This document shows, piece by piece, positions 27,001 through 41,100 of a stretch of 64,000 nucleotides of DNA. Position 1 is the stretch's first letter; each line of letters starts with the position of its first letter. The notes under the pieces are model-generated. The model did not search any database. It was not told where the DNA came from and saw nothing but the letters and a program-made list of their open reading frames with translations. The translations under genes and the position numbers were made by a program. This DNA comes from Ifrita kowaldi. Its lineage: Eukaryota; Chordata; Aves; Passeriformes; Cinclosomatidae. The stretch lies in the NCBI GenBank assembly GCA_013398055.1, contig VZRS01010750.1, positions 620,001 through 684,000 on the forward strand, given 5' to 3'.

Positions 27001-28980
27001 GTGTGCCTCTGCTCTGGACAGACACCCATGCACAAAGCCAATGATGATCAGACGGTGTAACACTCTGAGGCCTCGCCAGGGACCTTGAAGGAACCAAGAG
27101 GACCCCACAAGCTGCTGGAGAAAGCTCTCCTGCTGCACCTCCCAGCCAGCTGGGGCTGCAGCCTTGCGCCTGACAGCTTAACGAACCTCTCAGAAATGTG
27201 GCGACTGATCGGGTGTGGAGCAGAAGGAAAAAAGGAGTATCAGGTGACTCCTTGACAGAAAGGCAACTGGTGGAAGTTTCCCAGCCTGGCAGAGTTCATG
27301 GCTCACCAAGGAACAAGCTGCTTACTGGAACTGTCCAATGCCTCAGGACCTCTACACCCAACTAAGACTGTAACCTCTCCTATCCAAGCCCCTTCTCCTT
27401 TACAGCCCAACTCACAAGCGTTCATTGCACCTTCTCATTGAAGTTGTTTTCCATCCACAAGGACAGATACCTGTAAGTGCTCATACAGCTTCCATTTGAA
27501 AATAAAATACACCACGCCCCCAACTAAGTGTGGTGATGAAACAGGCACTTAGTTTAATTCAAAACCTAAGTAAAAATATCAAGCTCCTACTCAGAGAGCA
27601 GAAGGTTGACGGAAGAGAAAATTCTGTTTAGTTCTGTTTGCATTTTCTCTAGCAGAAGTGTAGAACCAGTGCAACAAGTGTAATTCACTGTAATTTAATT
27701 ATTCAGGCAAGTGTCCTCTCTACTTTTATTTGGTGTAACCCTGAAGTAAGTTATTGAGATTTTAGAAGACGGAAAAACAAGAACTTGTGAACTGAGATGC
27801 TAAAAAAGAAACTCCAGCCAAATAAACCAGTATTAGCTCTTTTAAAATATAAGGAATAATTCTTTACCTTAAGGAAAGTATTATAAAAATATTATTATTT
27901 TTAGCATGTCATTCACTTTCCTGTAAAGTATGCCTTCCTGTTGCTATGAAATAAAAGGTTAAATTAACAATAAATAACAAAATGTCATTTTATTATTTAA
28001 ATTATATTTAACATTTGTAATATCGTTCACTCTCTTTTTGGTTTTCTAGTAATTTCTTTCTAATTTTGGTTTTCTAATAATTTCTTAGACCACCTTCCAT
28101 ATAAAACCAAAAGAAATTTAATTAAAGCTCACCTTTAGCACAATCAGTTTTCAGCAGACTTCTGCAAACTGTCCAAGTATTTTTGCATCAGGAATGTATC
28201 CTCCTGCTGCCATACTAGATATAAGAAGGGACTTTCTCACTCCCAAAGCAAGACCAAACACTCAGCGGAATCCCTCAGACCCACCAGTTTTCCAACCATG
28301 CTTATAATTCACTAAAGTACCACCAAATTTTTCACCATCACTTTGCATTTTTCTCCTCTTTTTCCATGAAGCATGCTTTATGTACGAATGCCTATGGCCA
28401 AAAATTGTCACAAGCTTTTTGTGGCAATTCACCATTCAATTAACAAATTATGTTTTAAGCTTCAGCACACACAAACCCAAACTGTTTTAATTTTAAAAGT
28501 GTATCCATAGAAATCTTCTAGCACATTGTAAACTGTCACTGGAAATATCTGTGTTTTCTATATTTTCCTTTTCCCGGTAGAATATAAAATTGCAGTTATG
28601 CAGTTCATACCTAACAGTCATTTATATGAGATAAAGAACATTTCAAGTTTCTTTAAAATGAGCAATATAGAATTAACCACCTTGTGAGGACATGCTTCAT
28701 TATTTTCTCATCTTCAAGGCTGACAACATTAAATCTCCCTTGTAATTTTTAAGATCTTTGACAGACACAATGCAGTATGCAAAAACTTAAATCACACAAC
28801 CTCAAGAAGAAATAATAATGTAGCTAATACATTTATTCATGTACTATGTAGTACAGGAACTAAACAGTTAGTTGAAAACAAATAACTTTTCCATTTTCCA
28901 TTCATTTGTATACACTTTCCTTCAGCATTATCTGTTGCAAATGATACAATATCATGATGATGCATTATCAAAGTTCAAAG
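24063..28980. other. Intergenic, nothing recognised
   Basis: Mixed AT-rich sequence. A moderately GC-richer patch at 27050-27400 has no open frame or repeat family I recognise. No RNA gene seen. Confidence 0.5.
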
Positions 28981-29023
28981 CTGGAGTCTCTTAGAGCTGG
29001 AGTCTCTAAGAGCTGGAGACACT
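28981..29023. repeat. Short tandem repeat, 16-bp unit
   Basis: The unit CTGGAGTCTC(T)TAGAG is present at 28981-28996 and 28997-29012, with a partial third copy from 29013. The second unit has one base changed (TTAGAG to TAAGAG). Confidence 0.8.
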
Positions 29024-31499
29024 AGTAATGGGGTATTATTAATGTCTTGAAAATAATCCTGCATATGGTGGATGATTCTGCTTTAAACTGTGCAGATAAA
29101 AACAATTATGGGAAACATTTTAATATTTCCATTATTTGAGTCCAAAATAAATACATGCCCATTTCAAAAATCTTCATTTTCCCAAACAAAAAAAAGGATA
29201 TAATATATTGTTAACAGACAGAATATCTGCTGTACTGGATTCTATCATTGTAGCAAAGAGAACCTTAGAAAACAACACTAATTTGTCACTGTCATTAAGC
29301 AAGCTTTGGACATGAGCATAAAGTCTATCATGCATTTTTTGTTCACTCTTAAGGAATTTTATTTTCATAGAGTTCAGGAAAAATTTCTGTGTGTTTTTTT
29401 GAAGCAAGGCTGAAACTTTTAAGACCTGCTTTTGCCTTGTATCTGGCAATCCACTACGATTAACTGCGAAATTTCTGCATAAGCTACACCAAGTCTGAAG
29501 TGGCATTTTCCATTATTGTCTTCACTGAACCAAGCTTCCCATCTCTCCTTTCCACCCAGAAAGAATGAGGGTTGACCATTCAGTATCACACCAAGAAGGT
29601 GACATGCCAAGGTGCTCCCTGGCTGGCAGCTGTGCAGCCAGGATGACAACCTCTGCGGGAAGAACACGACCTCGAGATGGCCAGGCCCAGTCGAAACAAC
29701 CCTTGGTACTACATTTCCAAGCCTTGTGGCAAGCACTAGCTGAACCTCTGCAGAGAACATCCCTGCTCACCAAGCCATTAGCACACCTTTCCAGGAGTAT
29801 TCCTGAGTGCCAGTGTCTGGTCTAAGTTTAAAACAGCAGAGAGGCCAGGCTTAATGCAATCTTTTAAAGGCCAAAAATGAACAATGACTTGTCTTTTTTG
29901 TGTGTGAACTTTATTGCACTATTGCATTATTGCACTCTATTGGCTAGAGACACAAGGAACATCTTTTATGAAATTATTTTTAGGGTATCGCATTTTCTTC
30001 TTAGCTTCGAGTTTAGTTTTTGCTAAAAGATTTAGTTTCTTTGGGCTGCCTTGATCACTGAAACAAAGTTTAAGCAACAGTTGCTCTGCTTAGTGCTACT
30101 TTTCAAATCAACTTTTACCTTACTCAGGTAACAAACTAGAGACTGTTATACTGAGGAAGCTGTAGAAGAAGTGCAGCATGAATTCTTCATCCAATATCAC
30201 TGTCTCTAGGAGATTTGAAATGAAAACTGGTAGACCATTTAAAACAAAGTTATTGTCAATGTAATTAAGCAAAAAAAAATAATCTCCATTTTCAATTACT
30301 TTCTGCTTAAGCTAAAGGGTTTATTTATGTATGTGTCTGTGTGTCTGTGTATGTGTGTGTGCACATGAAACTCCAGCACGTACTGGGATGATTTTATTGC
30401 AGTTCATGTTACAGTATAGCAAGACTGCCTCCACATGTGCTCTGAGTGAGATATTGGAGGGATTTTTTAGGAAATTCAAAGCAGCAACAAAGCAACAACT
30501 TATTTCGCTTATTTCACTACTGTCAATCTGAGGTAGTTTGGGGGTTTTTGTTGGCTTGTAAAGGCGGCCATGTTTATTAAAGGACCAACTTCCTGCTTTT
30601 TGTCAGTTTTGGGCAAAAAAACCTGGGAACTGTTCATAACCATTTCTTTGTAGGAAAATGAAGTCATCTCCAAAGTCCAAAGAAGGGAGCCTGTTGCAGG
30701 GACCTCCAGGTGAGCTGCCCTGTGCAGAATGCACTGCTGTGCAGAGACACCAGCCACACCCATCAGCCCACAGCCAGCACACGCTTTGCCTGGATGGCTC
30801 TCGGAGCCAGCACTGTCTTCCCCATCCCCTGCTGCACCTCCAGCTCCAAGGGCAGTACACAGCCCCCCTGTCTCCTGTGCCCACAGCATACCTAAGCCCC
30901 GATATAAGGTAAGATATATACTAAGAAGGTGTTGACAGCTCTAAGCTAAGTCTCAACTTTTCCTTGGTTATCCCAGTCCTTAACTTCCCGACCGCTTTGT
31001 GTTTGAGCTTGTGCCTGTCAAGCTGGCTTACTTGACTTCTTCTGCATCAAAATGAAAGCATGGCTAGTTTAAAAGGGCTGACAACAAAATCCTCTAGTCT
31101 AATGAAAGAAAGCAAATCAAAACAAAACAAAACCCCTACCTCAGCATAATCATCTCTCTACAGCATGAGAAAGAAAAGAGTGACAGCACTCCGCAGATTT
31201 TTAAATTATTTTTATTGATTCTCATTGATGTCCTTGCTGAAATGTGAATAAAAGATTGAGTCATTTACTGAGGTCTATTCAAGACTTTTTTGATAGCTTA
31301 ACCAATAATAACTGCATAAAAAACTCAGCTGGGTGGAGGCAGAGATCCTAAAAGGTATCTTTATAATAAGGGAAGAGTTCACAGAGCTGTCACAGGGCAG
31401 TATACCCACCCTTGAACACATGAGATGCATTTCTGCATGGAGGTTGAAGAGAAGAGTACCAGCATGGGCATCAACTCCGCTGGCTCTGCCCTGGTACGG
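29024..31499. other. Intergenic, nothing recognised
   Basis: Contains two adjoining minus-strand open frames (29760-29419 and 29506-29174, 113 and 110 codons) in different frames. Neither shows a domain I know. Their overlap could be a decayed single frame or chance. Confidence 0.4.
30327..30364. repeat. Imperfect TG microsatellite
   Basis: TG repeats interrupted by TATG and CTG units. Confidence 0.85.
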
Positions 31500-32552
31500 T
31501 GTATTGGGTTTGCATGGCCAAGCTTTGGTAGCCAGGGGCCTACAGGGGTGGCTTCTATGAGAAGCTGTTAAAAGCTTCCTCTTTGTCCCACAGAGCCAGT
31601 CCCTGGTAGCTCCAAAGATACACGTGCTGCTGGTAAAGGCTCGGCCAATTAGAGATGGTGGCAACACCTCTGCAATAACACATTTAAGAAGAAATAAAAC
31701 CAAGTTATTGCACGGTTGTTATTGAGTGCAGAGAAGAGTGGGGTGAGAACACTCTGCAGGCACCAAGGTCAGTGAAGAAGGAGGGGGAGGAGATGCTCCA
31801 GGCGTTGGAGCTGAGATTCTCCTGCAGACCCTGGTGCAGACCCTGGTGCAGACCATGTTCAAGCTGTGCCCCTGCAGCCCATGGAGGTCCATGGGGTGCA
31901 GAGATCCACCTGCAACCTATGGAGAAGACCCACACCAGAGTGGGTGGGTGCCTGGAGGAGGTTGTGACCCTGTGGGAGTGTGGAGAGAGGAGCCTACACT
32001 GGAGCAGCCTGTCCTTGAAGGACTGTACCCCGTGGGGTAGTTGCAGCAGTTTGAGGGGGACTCTTGCCCATGGGATGGACTCATATTGCAGCAGATCACA
32101 GGGAGCTGTTGCTCATGAGATGGAGCCACACCAGAGAAGTTCACAGAGAACTGTCTCCCATGGGAGGGACCCCACAATGCAGCAAGGGAAGGGCTCCTCT
32201 CCCTGAGCAGCAGGAGAAACCACAGGTGATGAACTGATCATAACCCCCATTCCCCGCACTGCTTGGGGGAGGAGACAGAGCTGGGAAGGAGGGAAGGGTG
32301 AGGGGAAGGTGTTTTTAAGGTCTTATTTTACTTTTCAGTATCCTGCTCTGATTTTGTTAGTAATAAATTCACTTTAGATCTCTAATTCCAGCCCATTTTG
32401 CCTGTGCTGGTATTTGGTGAGTGATCTCTCCCAGTCCTTATCTCAGCTCATGACTCCTTCGTTATATTTTCTCTCCCCTGTCCAGCTGTGGAAGGGAGTG
32501 ATAGAGAGGCTTTGGTGGGTGCCTGGAGTCTGGCCAGCATCAACCCACTACA
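31500..32552 (+). mobile_element. Solo LTR of an endogenous retrovirus, passerine type
   Basis: The block runs from TGTATTGGG to CCCACTACA, so it starts TG, ends CA and its ends are inverted repeats at 8 of 9 positions. The internal order (TTTGCATGGC start; GGCCAATTAGAGATGGTGGC before a TATA-like ATTTAAGAAG near 31682; a GAAGGAGGGGGAGGAG stretch; short tandem repeats; AATAAA near 32362; CTCTCCCCTGTCCAGCTG near the end) matches an LTR layout I recognise from passerine genomes. I do not assign a subfamily. Flanks TACGG and TAACGG may be a decayed target duplication. No gag, pol or env sequence adjoins it. The 144-codon open frame at 31772-32206 lies inside the LTR and is probably not a gene. 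Confidence 0.78.
32020..32180 (+). repeat. Degenerate tandem repeats inside the LTR
   Basis: Units of roughly 45-50 bp share the core CCC(A/G)TGGGA-GGGAC(T/C)C followed by GCAGCA(G/A). Cores occur near 32028, 32068, 32115 (CTCATGAGATGG) and 32158. They account for the long open frame across this region. Confidence 0.6.
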
Positions 32553-35500
32553 TAACGGAAAGGCAGATAGGGAAATTTATTGTTGTTAGGAGTAAGTTGT
32601 GATTTGACTAGCACAAGGAACTTATTTGTTGAATTATCTTTAAATCATCACATTTCAGAGTAGAACCACACTTTAAATATGGGAAATGTTATTTGCTGTA
32701 TATATATTATGTTATTAAGCATAATTAAAGTTGAAAGCCACGAACCACACTCAAAGCTACTGCAAGGCTATAGAACATTTCTGTGGCCAACAAAATAAAG
32801 TACCATATGCTGAAGAAGTCAGCAGGCAAGAAGTAATGCACTTAGTAGCCTAAACTACAGTATGCTGTGGGCCAGTATCTGTGCAAATATTTCAGAAATG
32901 AGTAACTAATAAGTATTCCGAGCAACAACTATGTGACTGCAAACATCATCATTTCTAGATATGCAGACTGCCAAAAACTAAACCTAAACTTTGGAGAACA
33001 AAACCTGTCTTTTTATGGGTGCAAAATTCTACAGTGCCCTGTTTGAGGCATCTCAAAGATATCATATCTAGCTGAAGTATTTCACCTCTTGACTTTTCTA
33101 GAAGCCTTGCTGTGATTTTTTCAGGCACTAAGTCACACAGAATATTCTATGTTTCCTTTGTACCCTCAGAAGTAGACAACAAAAGCTTTTTTTTTTCCTT
33201 TATGTTATGTTTTATTCATAACCATTGAAAAGAAAAATTGGAACTCCGGTGCGAGTCACTCTTTAGACTTTTCTATTAGAAAATTGAATCAGAACTGTAA
33301 ATGGTTTCAGACACAGATACCCAGGACCAGCACTGGAAACAGAGCAAAAACTAATGCAGTTCCACAGTAATGTTTTAAAATGCAACTGAAATGAGACCTG
33401 ATTTGCATCAGGATTGCCACTAGAATTGTTCACTGGTGAAAGAAGTAAGGGCTATCTCTGAGACAAAAACTAATAGCTGCAGCCTTCATTAGACTCCAGA
33501 AGAGATGTGTTCTACAGTACACACCCTCCTGCCACAGCTCTGGACTCTGAGCACCCTCAAGGGAACCAGCTCTCCCCAGAAAGGTCACCACTGGCAAGAG
33601 AGGTGCAAACATGATCCACGGTGGTTCTCCCTCAATCAGAGGCATCCGATCTAATGCTTTGAGATGTTCTCAGCTAAAAGAGTTTCTCCATCTCTATTGG
33701 AACAATCCCCTTTCTTGACCTGCACAGCACTGAAATGGTGACAGCCGGAGCCTGATTCTGTTTCACTGCTATTTCTGATATCTGATACTTGGTAAAAATG
33801 CCCTCTAGGCTAGAGGGTATACAACCCATGTTCCCAGCCAACAACACAGAGTTTGCATCAGCAGAATATACTGATCTCTAGTTGGTTTTAGTCTTCTACA
33901 TTCATAGGTAGCCACGATGAATAAATCACGCATTAGAGAAGCTCGACAATTTCATCAGCTCGTATCTGTAGGCAGGTTGTCCCCTAAGTATGTGGATCAC
34001 AAAACTTCAGCTTTTTCTAAGCAAAGGGCCAAGGAGGTAAAGAGCCAAAACAAGCTCTCTAAAGAAGTTGCTATCTGACCTGTTCCCATTCCTCTAGCTT
34101 TGCACAAATTCAACTAATGAAATATTGAGAAGAAATTTTGTCTTTTTTATGGAAGAAAAAAAAAAAAGGAAGAGGAAGAGATCCTGGGGCCTAAAAAATT
34201 AGAACAGCTTCTGTAGAGATAGATCACTGACTGAGAAAAATATAGTAGTTATGAGATGCTTAAGCAATTCATCACCACTTAGAGATTACACTTCATTGGT
34301 ACAAGCATATGAAACATACCAGGCCTGTGATAAGGAGGGCTATAGAAAAACCCATGCTATAGCCCTATGTAAATAAAAGTGAAATACATTTAAAATAAAA
34401 CTTTTACTTACAATATTTCTTTCTTTCTTTTTTGGATTGCATTAAGTAACACTTGTGAATTTATCAGTAGTGGGGGTATTTTCCAAAAGAAGGGGCACCC
34501 CCCAGTGTTCTCTACCATGTGTGGACAGAGCAAAAAAATCATTCACATTCCTTAAAATACCACAGAACAAAACAGATAAAAAACCCCAATGAGCTCATAT
34601 TTATATAAATACTATTACACTTGTGTCATGTACTTTTTATATCCAATGAACTGTAGCCTTAGAATGTTAACAAAAACCATAATGTTTGCATGCACAGTTC
34701 ATAGTTTAAAAAACTTACAATTGATAACAGGAGTCCAATGTATTTCATGCACACTATTTATCCACTCAAAAAGCGGGGGTGAGAAGAAAGCAAGGAAAGC
34801 ATCAGGGCCCTGATCCTGCTCCCATCAAAGAAAGTGGAAGTTTGCCATTAAGATGCTGGATGGTGCCTTTGGTTTTGCTGGCAGAACTGTGTGTGAATTT
34901 TTGTTTCTCTTGTGGCTAAAACACAGTCATTTGCTGCCCTCTAGAAGCAGGCTGACACACACACTTTCGTTTACTTCAGTCCAGGCCTTCTCACTGTAAT
35001 TTTAAAAACGTGCCTAACAACAATGAAGAGCAATGTCGAAGGACTAGAGGCATGGGAGGAGCTATGAGGTACTGAAAATTTTGAAGTGTTCTCTAAATTC
35101 GGTTATTTGATAACATCACCGATTATTCTGTTTGAAACATGTAACAGTGTCATGTATTGCTCCTGGGATTATCAGACTTTCAAGAAGAAATTAACTCAGA
35201 TTATGACTTTATCTTGCTTAATAAAACTGAAAATTAACAGAATAGAATCATGGGTGCTTTATTTAAAGCCTAGCCCTCACCACACTGACACAGGACACTG
35301 AAAGGAATGAGAGATTCATCAGGTTAGGACACAAAAATCACAAAAATAAGTCATTGAGTTTCAATTATGTGGAATGTTTTGATAGTTAAATCTTGTATTG
35401 CCTCCAAAAGTAGTAGCAATCTCATGTATTAATAATAATAATTTATCAAGTGTTTACAATTTTTTTTCAATTTTATTTTGGTTTTATTAGTAGGGGGAAA

Positions 35501-36084
35501 ACAAGCCTAAAAACCACTGGGAAGTGTCTGGTTTCCACAAACTCCCCAATGGCCTAGGAAGGAAATTTGTTTAAAACTAAAATTTAAAAAAAAAAAGCAA
35601 AAACAAAAAACCCAAACCTTCTAACTTCAGCTCCAAGAGGTTAAAGAATCCAAGCATGAAAGCAATGAATGAATAGCACTCAAATGCCAAGATACCATTC
35701 AACAATCATCAAGTAAAGCAATTAGATTACAAGTTACAAATATATGGTTTTCTTAGATTTTTATTTATTCATTTATTTAATATTTTGCTTCCATCACAAG
35801 CGGATTTTATGTCTGAAATATGTAAAAGTAGAAATATTGTTCTAGTACCAGTCCACAAACAGCCAAATGCCATTAAGTTATATCTCACACCATGCTCATT
35901 GCTATATTATGTTCCCTGAAGTGACAAAGGACTTGCAGACCAAGTTTTGAACAGCTGAAACGTTCTTGATTCTCCTTTCGTCTGACTAATACTACCACAA
36001 AAATTGCCCACTTAAGGATATATGCACTAACCTACCAAAAATCAATTCATATTTAGCAGTCATTTAAAAAAAAAAATTTGTCTT
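32553..36084. other. Intergenic, nothing recognised
   Basis: AT-rich, no gene seen. A short stretch at about 34806-34860 (CCCTGATCCTGCTCCCATCA, then AAGTGGAAGTTTGCCATTAA) resembles an ancient amniote interspersed repeat. Confidence 0.5.
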
Positions 36085-36155
36085 AGAATCACCAAACTGT
36101 TTACATTGGAAAAAACTTTTCCAACCTGTCAAGTCCAACCATTAACCCTGTGCTT
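36085..36155 (-). mobile_element. Short CR1 3' tail fragment, minus strand
   Basis: The plus strand reads AGAATCACCAAACTGTTTAC, then AAGTCCAACCATTAACCCTG. This is the complement of the last 70 or so bases of a CR1 3' untranslated region. Confidence 0.7.
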
Positions 36156-37340
36156 GCTTCTTTCTCAGTACTTTAACAACAAATATAAGCAGGACAGGCT
36201 TGCAACTTTAAATCTGAAGTTAGATGCTCATAAGATTCAAACTGAATGTGACTGTTGTTGCTATATGACACTTCAGAGACAGAGACTTTCAAATTAAGAT
36301 TTTGGCAGGGGAAATATATTTCTGATGTCTCATTTAAATGTCAAAATTTAGGTAAAGTGAATCTGTAGTTGCTTATATCTCCTAATAAACATTCATTAGT
36401 GAATAAACATGCAAATGTTTCACACTTTCCAGAATGAGTCTGAGTATTTTTCCTTTGAAGTGTAAATCAAAGATTCAAGAATTCTTTTCAAGTACACTCT
36501 CCCCCTAACCAGATCTATGCTATTTTTGCTTCTAATTGACTTGTCTAAAATCAAGCCCGATTTTAAACTGAGGTAAGGTAAGCAGCAAGGTCAAGACCAA
36601 GGGTCCAAGAGCTTAAGCAGCATTCCTGTGAATAAAAAATAGTTGAACAGTCTTCCAAAGAACGGCAGCAAGATAGAGTTTAATCACTTTGATTATTTGA
36701 GTCAACTGCAAGGTCAATAAATGTGTATACTACCACACTAAAATACAAACAGAAGGTGGGCCATGCATGTCAGGCCCTGACCAATCCAGACAAGGGTAAG
36801 GTTAACTATTTTAAACACCCTTAAGGAGTGAATGTCAAACCAGGTACTCCCAAATTTTTTCAGATTGCTGGCTGTGGAGTTTTCAGCTAAATAAAGTATG
36901 GTGTGGATGCCACCAAGTGGTAGCTGTTATCACATACCAGTGCCTTCAGTAGGACCTCACTCTAGGCTAACACTTCAGTTGCAGAAAATATTCCTGGTAC
37001 AGGCATTTGTCAGGAATGGAACATTACTATTGCAAAAAGAGGAAAAGAATTCTCTAAGGAAAAAATTTTATTCCTACAGAACTGTCAGCTCCTACAGAAC
37101 TGTCATGGACTTAACTGAAAGCAATACCAACATCCTTTTGAAACCTTATAAAATACTTAGAATCTTCTGAGAGCAAATTCAAGGTTGATCAAGAGACCAG
37201 ATCTGCAGTTCAGATTTACAGGAAACCTGCCAGAGAGATCCCGGGTGTACCTAGAGGAGACCCTCTGTGCATAACTGATTCTTTGGGTATATATACACGG
37301 GTAAATGTCATAGGGCCATGAGACAAATCCATGTATTGCT
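36156..37340. other. Intergenic, nothing recognised
   Basis: AT-rich, short open frames only. Confidence 0.5.
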
Positions 37341-37349
37341 TAATTGTCT

Positions 37350-38115
37350 TATCACTACACTATTTGTGGCAGTTGCAAATTGTTCTCTCTCAGAAAAAGT
37401 ATAGGCACAGTGCTGGGAACAATTCCCTCCAGGGAATGATCACAAAAGCCAGTTGGCTGAAATTGCTCCAGGTTTGCCATGCTCATTTGCTCTGTGATTA
37501 ACTCCCTGCATTTTCTATCATCCTTCAACATTACTGCAGCAAGGTTTGCAAATATCTCATAAACCACACCTCAGGACATATATAGCCTCAGTTCCATGCC
37601 ATAAGAGCACTCATGAGGGCTACTTCATGCCTTTGCACTATTTCAGCCATGGTGACTTGGCAAGAAGCCCACAGGATCCATCCAGGCACAGAGCACAGAG
37701 GTGGGCAGCCTGCTCCACTACTCCTCCTGAGCCAGGAATTACAGCAAGGGTATAAGACAACCCCTGCCACTCATTGTTGGGATTTCTGGGAAGAAGTTGC
37801 TTTTGTGAGAAGCCATTTAGAAACACACCCTGTCTGTGTTCTCATTCTTGGAGAGCATTATAGACATCCTTCAGGGATGTTTCCCACAACTACCAGCATA
37901 AGTCTGGCATAGAGGACATGAAGAACCTTTCATCAAAGGTATTGCACCTGGTACATGCTGGAGATACCTGGTTCAAATACATGAGCTCCATCCATATCAC
38001 CACTCTTCCAACCTCACTCACTTCAGTTGTGAAGGACCTGGGAGACATTCCCTGCCTGCTGAATGGGGCAATCAAAGAACTCTGTACTCTCTGCTCTACT
38101 TTTCAGGCAGTAAAG
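37350..38115 (-). pseudogene. Possible decayed coding stretch, parent unknown
   Basis: Minus-strand reading shows protein-like runs in changing frames: a piece from 38115 to 37905, a piece at 37826-37638, and at 37567-37355 a run with helical, ARM-repeat-like character (VYEIFANLAAVMLKDDRKC). They are separated by stops. I cannot identify a parent. A non-coding origin is equally possible. Confidence 0.2.
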
Positions 38116-41100
38116 TGACTTGCCACCAGTTTTGTAGTTTAATAAATACCAAATTGAAAGTGAATAGTTCTGACTTGCTTGTTCTTGTTGACTCATACTC
38201 ATTTCAATAATAAAGTATGTCTGGAAAATAACTATTTACTAATTAAAATTATGTACTATGTTAATAATACAAGTGTCTATTTAATTAATGTGTTTATTAA
38301 CACAGTTATCTGAAAACAAAAGGCAGATTAGATTGCTTCTGGCACTAGCCTGAGGGGAATGGCAAAACAGCTTGGCTCCACTGCCTACCGTCATCAATCA
38401 GAGCCCTGGAAAGCTGAGCAGGCTTTGACAGTGCTACTGCCACTGAAGGAACAAGGGACACTACTGCAGAACAAGGAGCAGACCCACTCTCCAAAACTTC
38501 TTTTCCTCATCATCTATACACTAAGTTCAAATAAATACTTTCATTTTTACTAAAGATTTCCATGGAGATGTGTACTAATAGTCTCTTTCCAAAAGAGACT
38601 GTCTTTTCCAACAACGGAAGTAGATTGGCACAGGCTCTTTGTCCTTGGCAATGTTCACAATGTACCCACACAGCTCAGGAACCTTGAGCAGGCTTCAGGT
38701 GAAGCATTCTGACAGCCTAATCTTGGATTTCTACAGTGCAACCAACAAAAACTGGAGCACCATTTGTTGACAGTAGTGAATAAGAACATTCAGAATCATG
38801 CAGATCATGAATCCAAGAAACAGATGTTTTCCAATTCCTTCCCTGGAATATGAATCAGTACTCACCAAACGTTACTCAGATCATGGTCACAATAAATATG
38901 ATTACCTGAGACAGAATAGCAAACATCATAAACCATTGCCAACACAACAGAACATTTTCATCTATCCATACTGAGCACTAGGTCTTAATGATAAACCAGA
39001 AACAACGTGGATAAGTCAGGCTGGGGAAGCAAGCCAAGGACTTTGGGTCCTACTACATAAATAAGAGTCTGGGAGAAACAAGTCTGAAATTTGACATGGT
39101 AGAAAAAAGTGGCAGTAACACTGAACAAAACCTTACTGTCTGACAAACCACTGAAAACAAGACACATCAAAAAAAACTTGTACAGCAGCATGTTCCAGAC
39201 ATATTTTGCATTTCACCTTTGAACTCAGTTTGCATAAAGAGAAGCACAGGAGCAGAAATACTTACACAAAGGTAAACAAGGAACCAAACAAAAAAACTCC
39301 TCTTCGTTTATAAAAAACGTAACACCTTAAAAACATGAGTGCCTGTGCTGAACAAAGACCCTGCTAGCCCAACATCCTGCCTCTGACAGCAGCTAAAGCT
39401 CTTTTACAGAAGTAAGGAAACAACCAGCAAATGCACAAATCATCAAGAGGCTGCTATGCTTTCACCAGTAGTGACAAAATGGATGACAGAAGGTTATACC
39501 GGCCTGCGGGTATTAGCCTGAGGAAACAATGTTTTACTGTTTTTCTAATTATGTTGACAATTTTTTCTCTAACAAACTAACTGATTTTTAATTAAGATAT
39601 CCGAAACTTGGTATTGGAGACTTGTGCATCAGAGAAGGATGTTTCCCAAAAGCTGCCTCTTGCTCCTGACAAAACACAAACTAGGAACAAGAGGTGGTCT
39701 AGTTCCTGCATTAGGTAAGGGAACTGCAGACCCAAAGAAGTGAAATAGCAGGAAGAGGGAAACTGTTGCAGAAGGAGAAAACACTTGAAATTTATATTAA
39801 AAGTCTATAATGCCCAATCTGCTAGGAGCTACACCTCTCTGCTAAAATTAGTGTCATTTGACATCCAAGGTCTACAGTGACTGCCTTTCAATACATACAA
39901 TAAGATTTGATAGCATAGGTGAACATGAAAATGGAACGTTATATAAAAAGTTTAAAGATTGCAAAAAAGATATTCTAAAGTTATAAACACAGTGTGAGAA
40001 AAGAAGTAGTAACATGAATATATAGGCAGCTCATCAGTTGATGTCATACAGACTTAATCACATAAACTGCAGTGCAGATGACCCTCTGGACCTGTATGGA
40101 TCACTCAGTAATTACTATACCATATAAATTAATGTCAGTTAAATAAAACAAAAGTTGACTGAACATTCTCTTGATATTTTATAGATATCTAGGACACACA
40201 TTGATGAAATTCCAGCCCCAAAATATGGCTTTACCTTACAAATGGCTAAGGCATTCCCTAAGTATGATGGAAGAAATTCTATCCCAATTCGTGTCCCTGA
40301 AGGTTCCACAGACTTAGGCATACCCTGTTTTTTCTACCCAGCAATGGCAGGCAATTCTTCACTACTGCTGAACACTACTGGAGTTACATACTGTTGTTCA
40401 AAAAAACAGTACAGAGAATTTACTCAAGCTGATTTAAGTCAGGAGGAGTCTGTTGCTTATCCTCTGGAGGAATATTGGAAAACACTGTCAATTGGATATT
40501 TCAGAGCTTTCTTATCTGCAGAATTTGTCATTTGTAAAATGTCATCGTCTTTAGTATGTTATTCTGGAAACTTACTTAGAGGTAATGAGCAGGAAATTTG
40601 GCATTACTTTCAACATAATTCTCCATAATTATTTCTAAATCATAGTACAAAAATATTTTTCCACTCCATGATTTATGCAGCTTGTGCTCTTGTACACTCT
40701 GATGACTCAAAATTTTAACAGGCCCTCATGACATTATTTTCAACTTTCTATGTGCAGCTGGAGCTGGTGGGCCACATATTCCAGGACTATCTACAGCATC
40801 ACATTGAGAACTATTAAGTCAAACCATGTGTGAAATCAGCATATACAAATTAAGTTTTTTAATGTCTATGCCAAGTACCATACTTCAGGACTGAAGTAGA
40901 ATTAGTTTGCAATAACTGAAGATGAGCTGTCATTCCTCTTTCATGTCTTATTTCAATGACAAGTGCTTCTTGAACTTTAATCACAAGTGATTTTTCCTTA
41001 TTTTCAGTCTTTTAGCCTCTCATTAAGTGGCAGTCTCTGTTTCTCATTGACCCATAATTTGAAGTAAACAGAATTGTACTTCTTTTTACTGTTTGTATAG

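Noticed and set aside
31772..32206. 144-codon open frame as a gene
   Set aside because: It lies wholly inside an LTR and consists largely of degenerate tandem repeats.
40242..40628. Weak resemblance of part of the frame (LSQEESVAYPL and a later RA...V.C pattern) to core-2 GlcNAc-transferases
   Set aside because: Only a handful of residues agree, the alignment stops at once on either side, and no other family motif follows.
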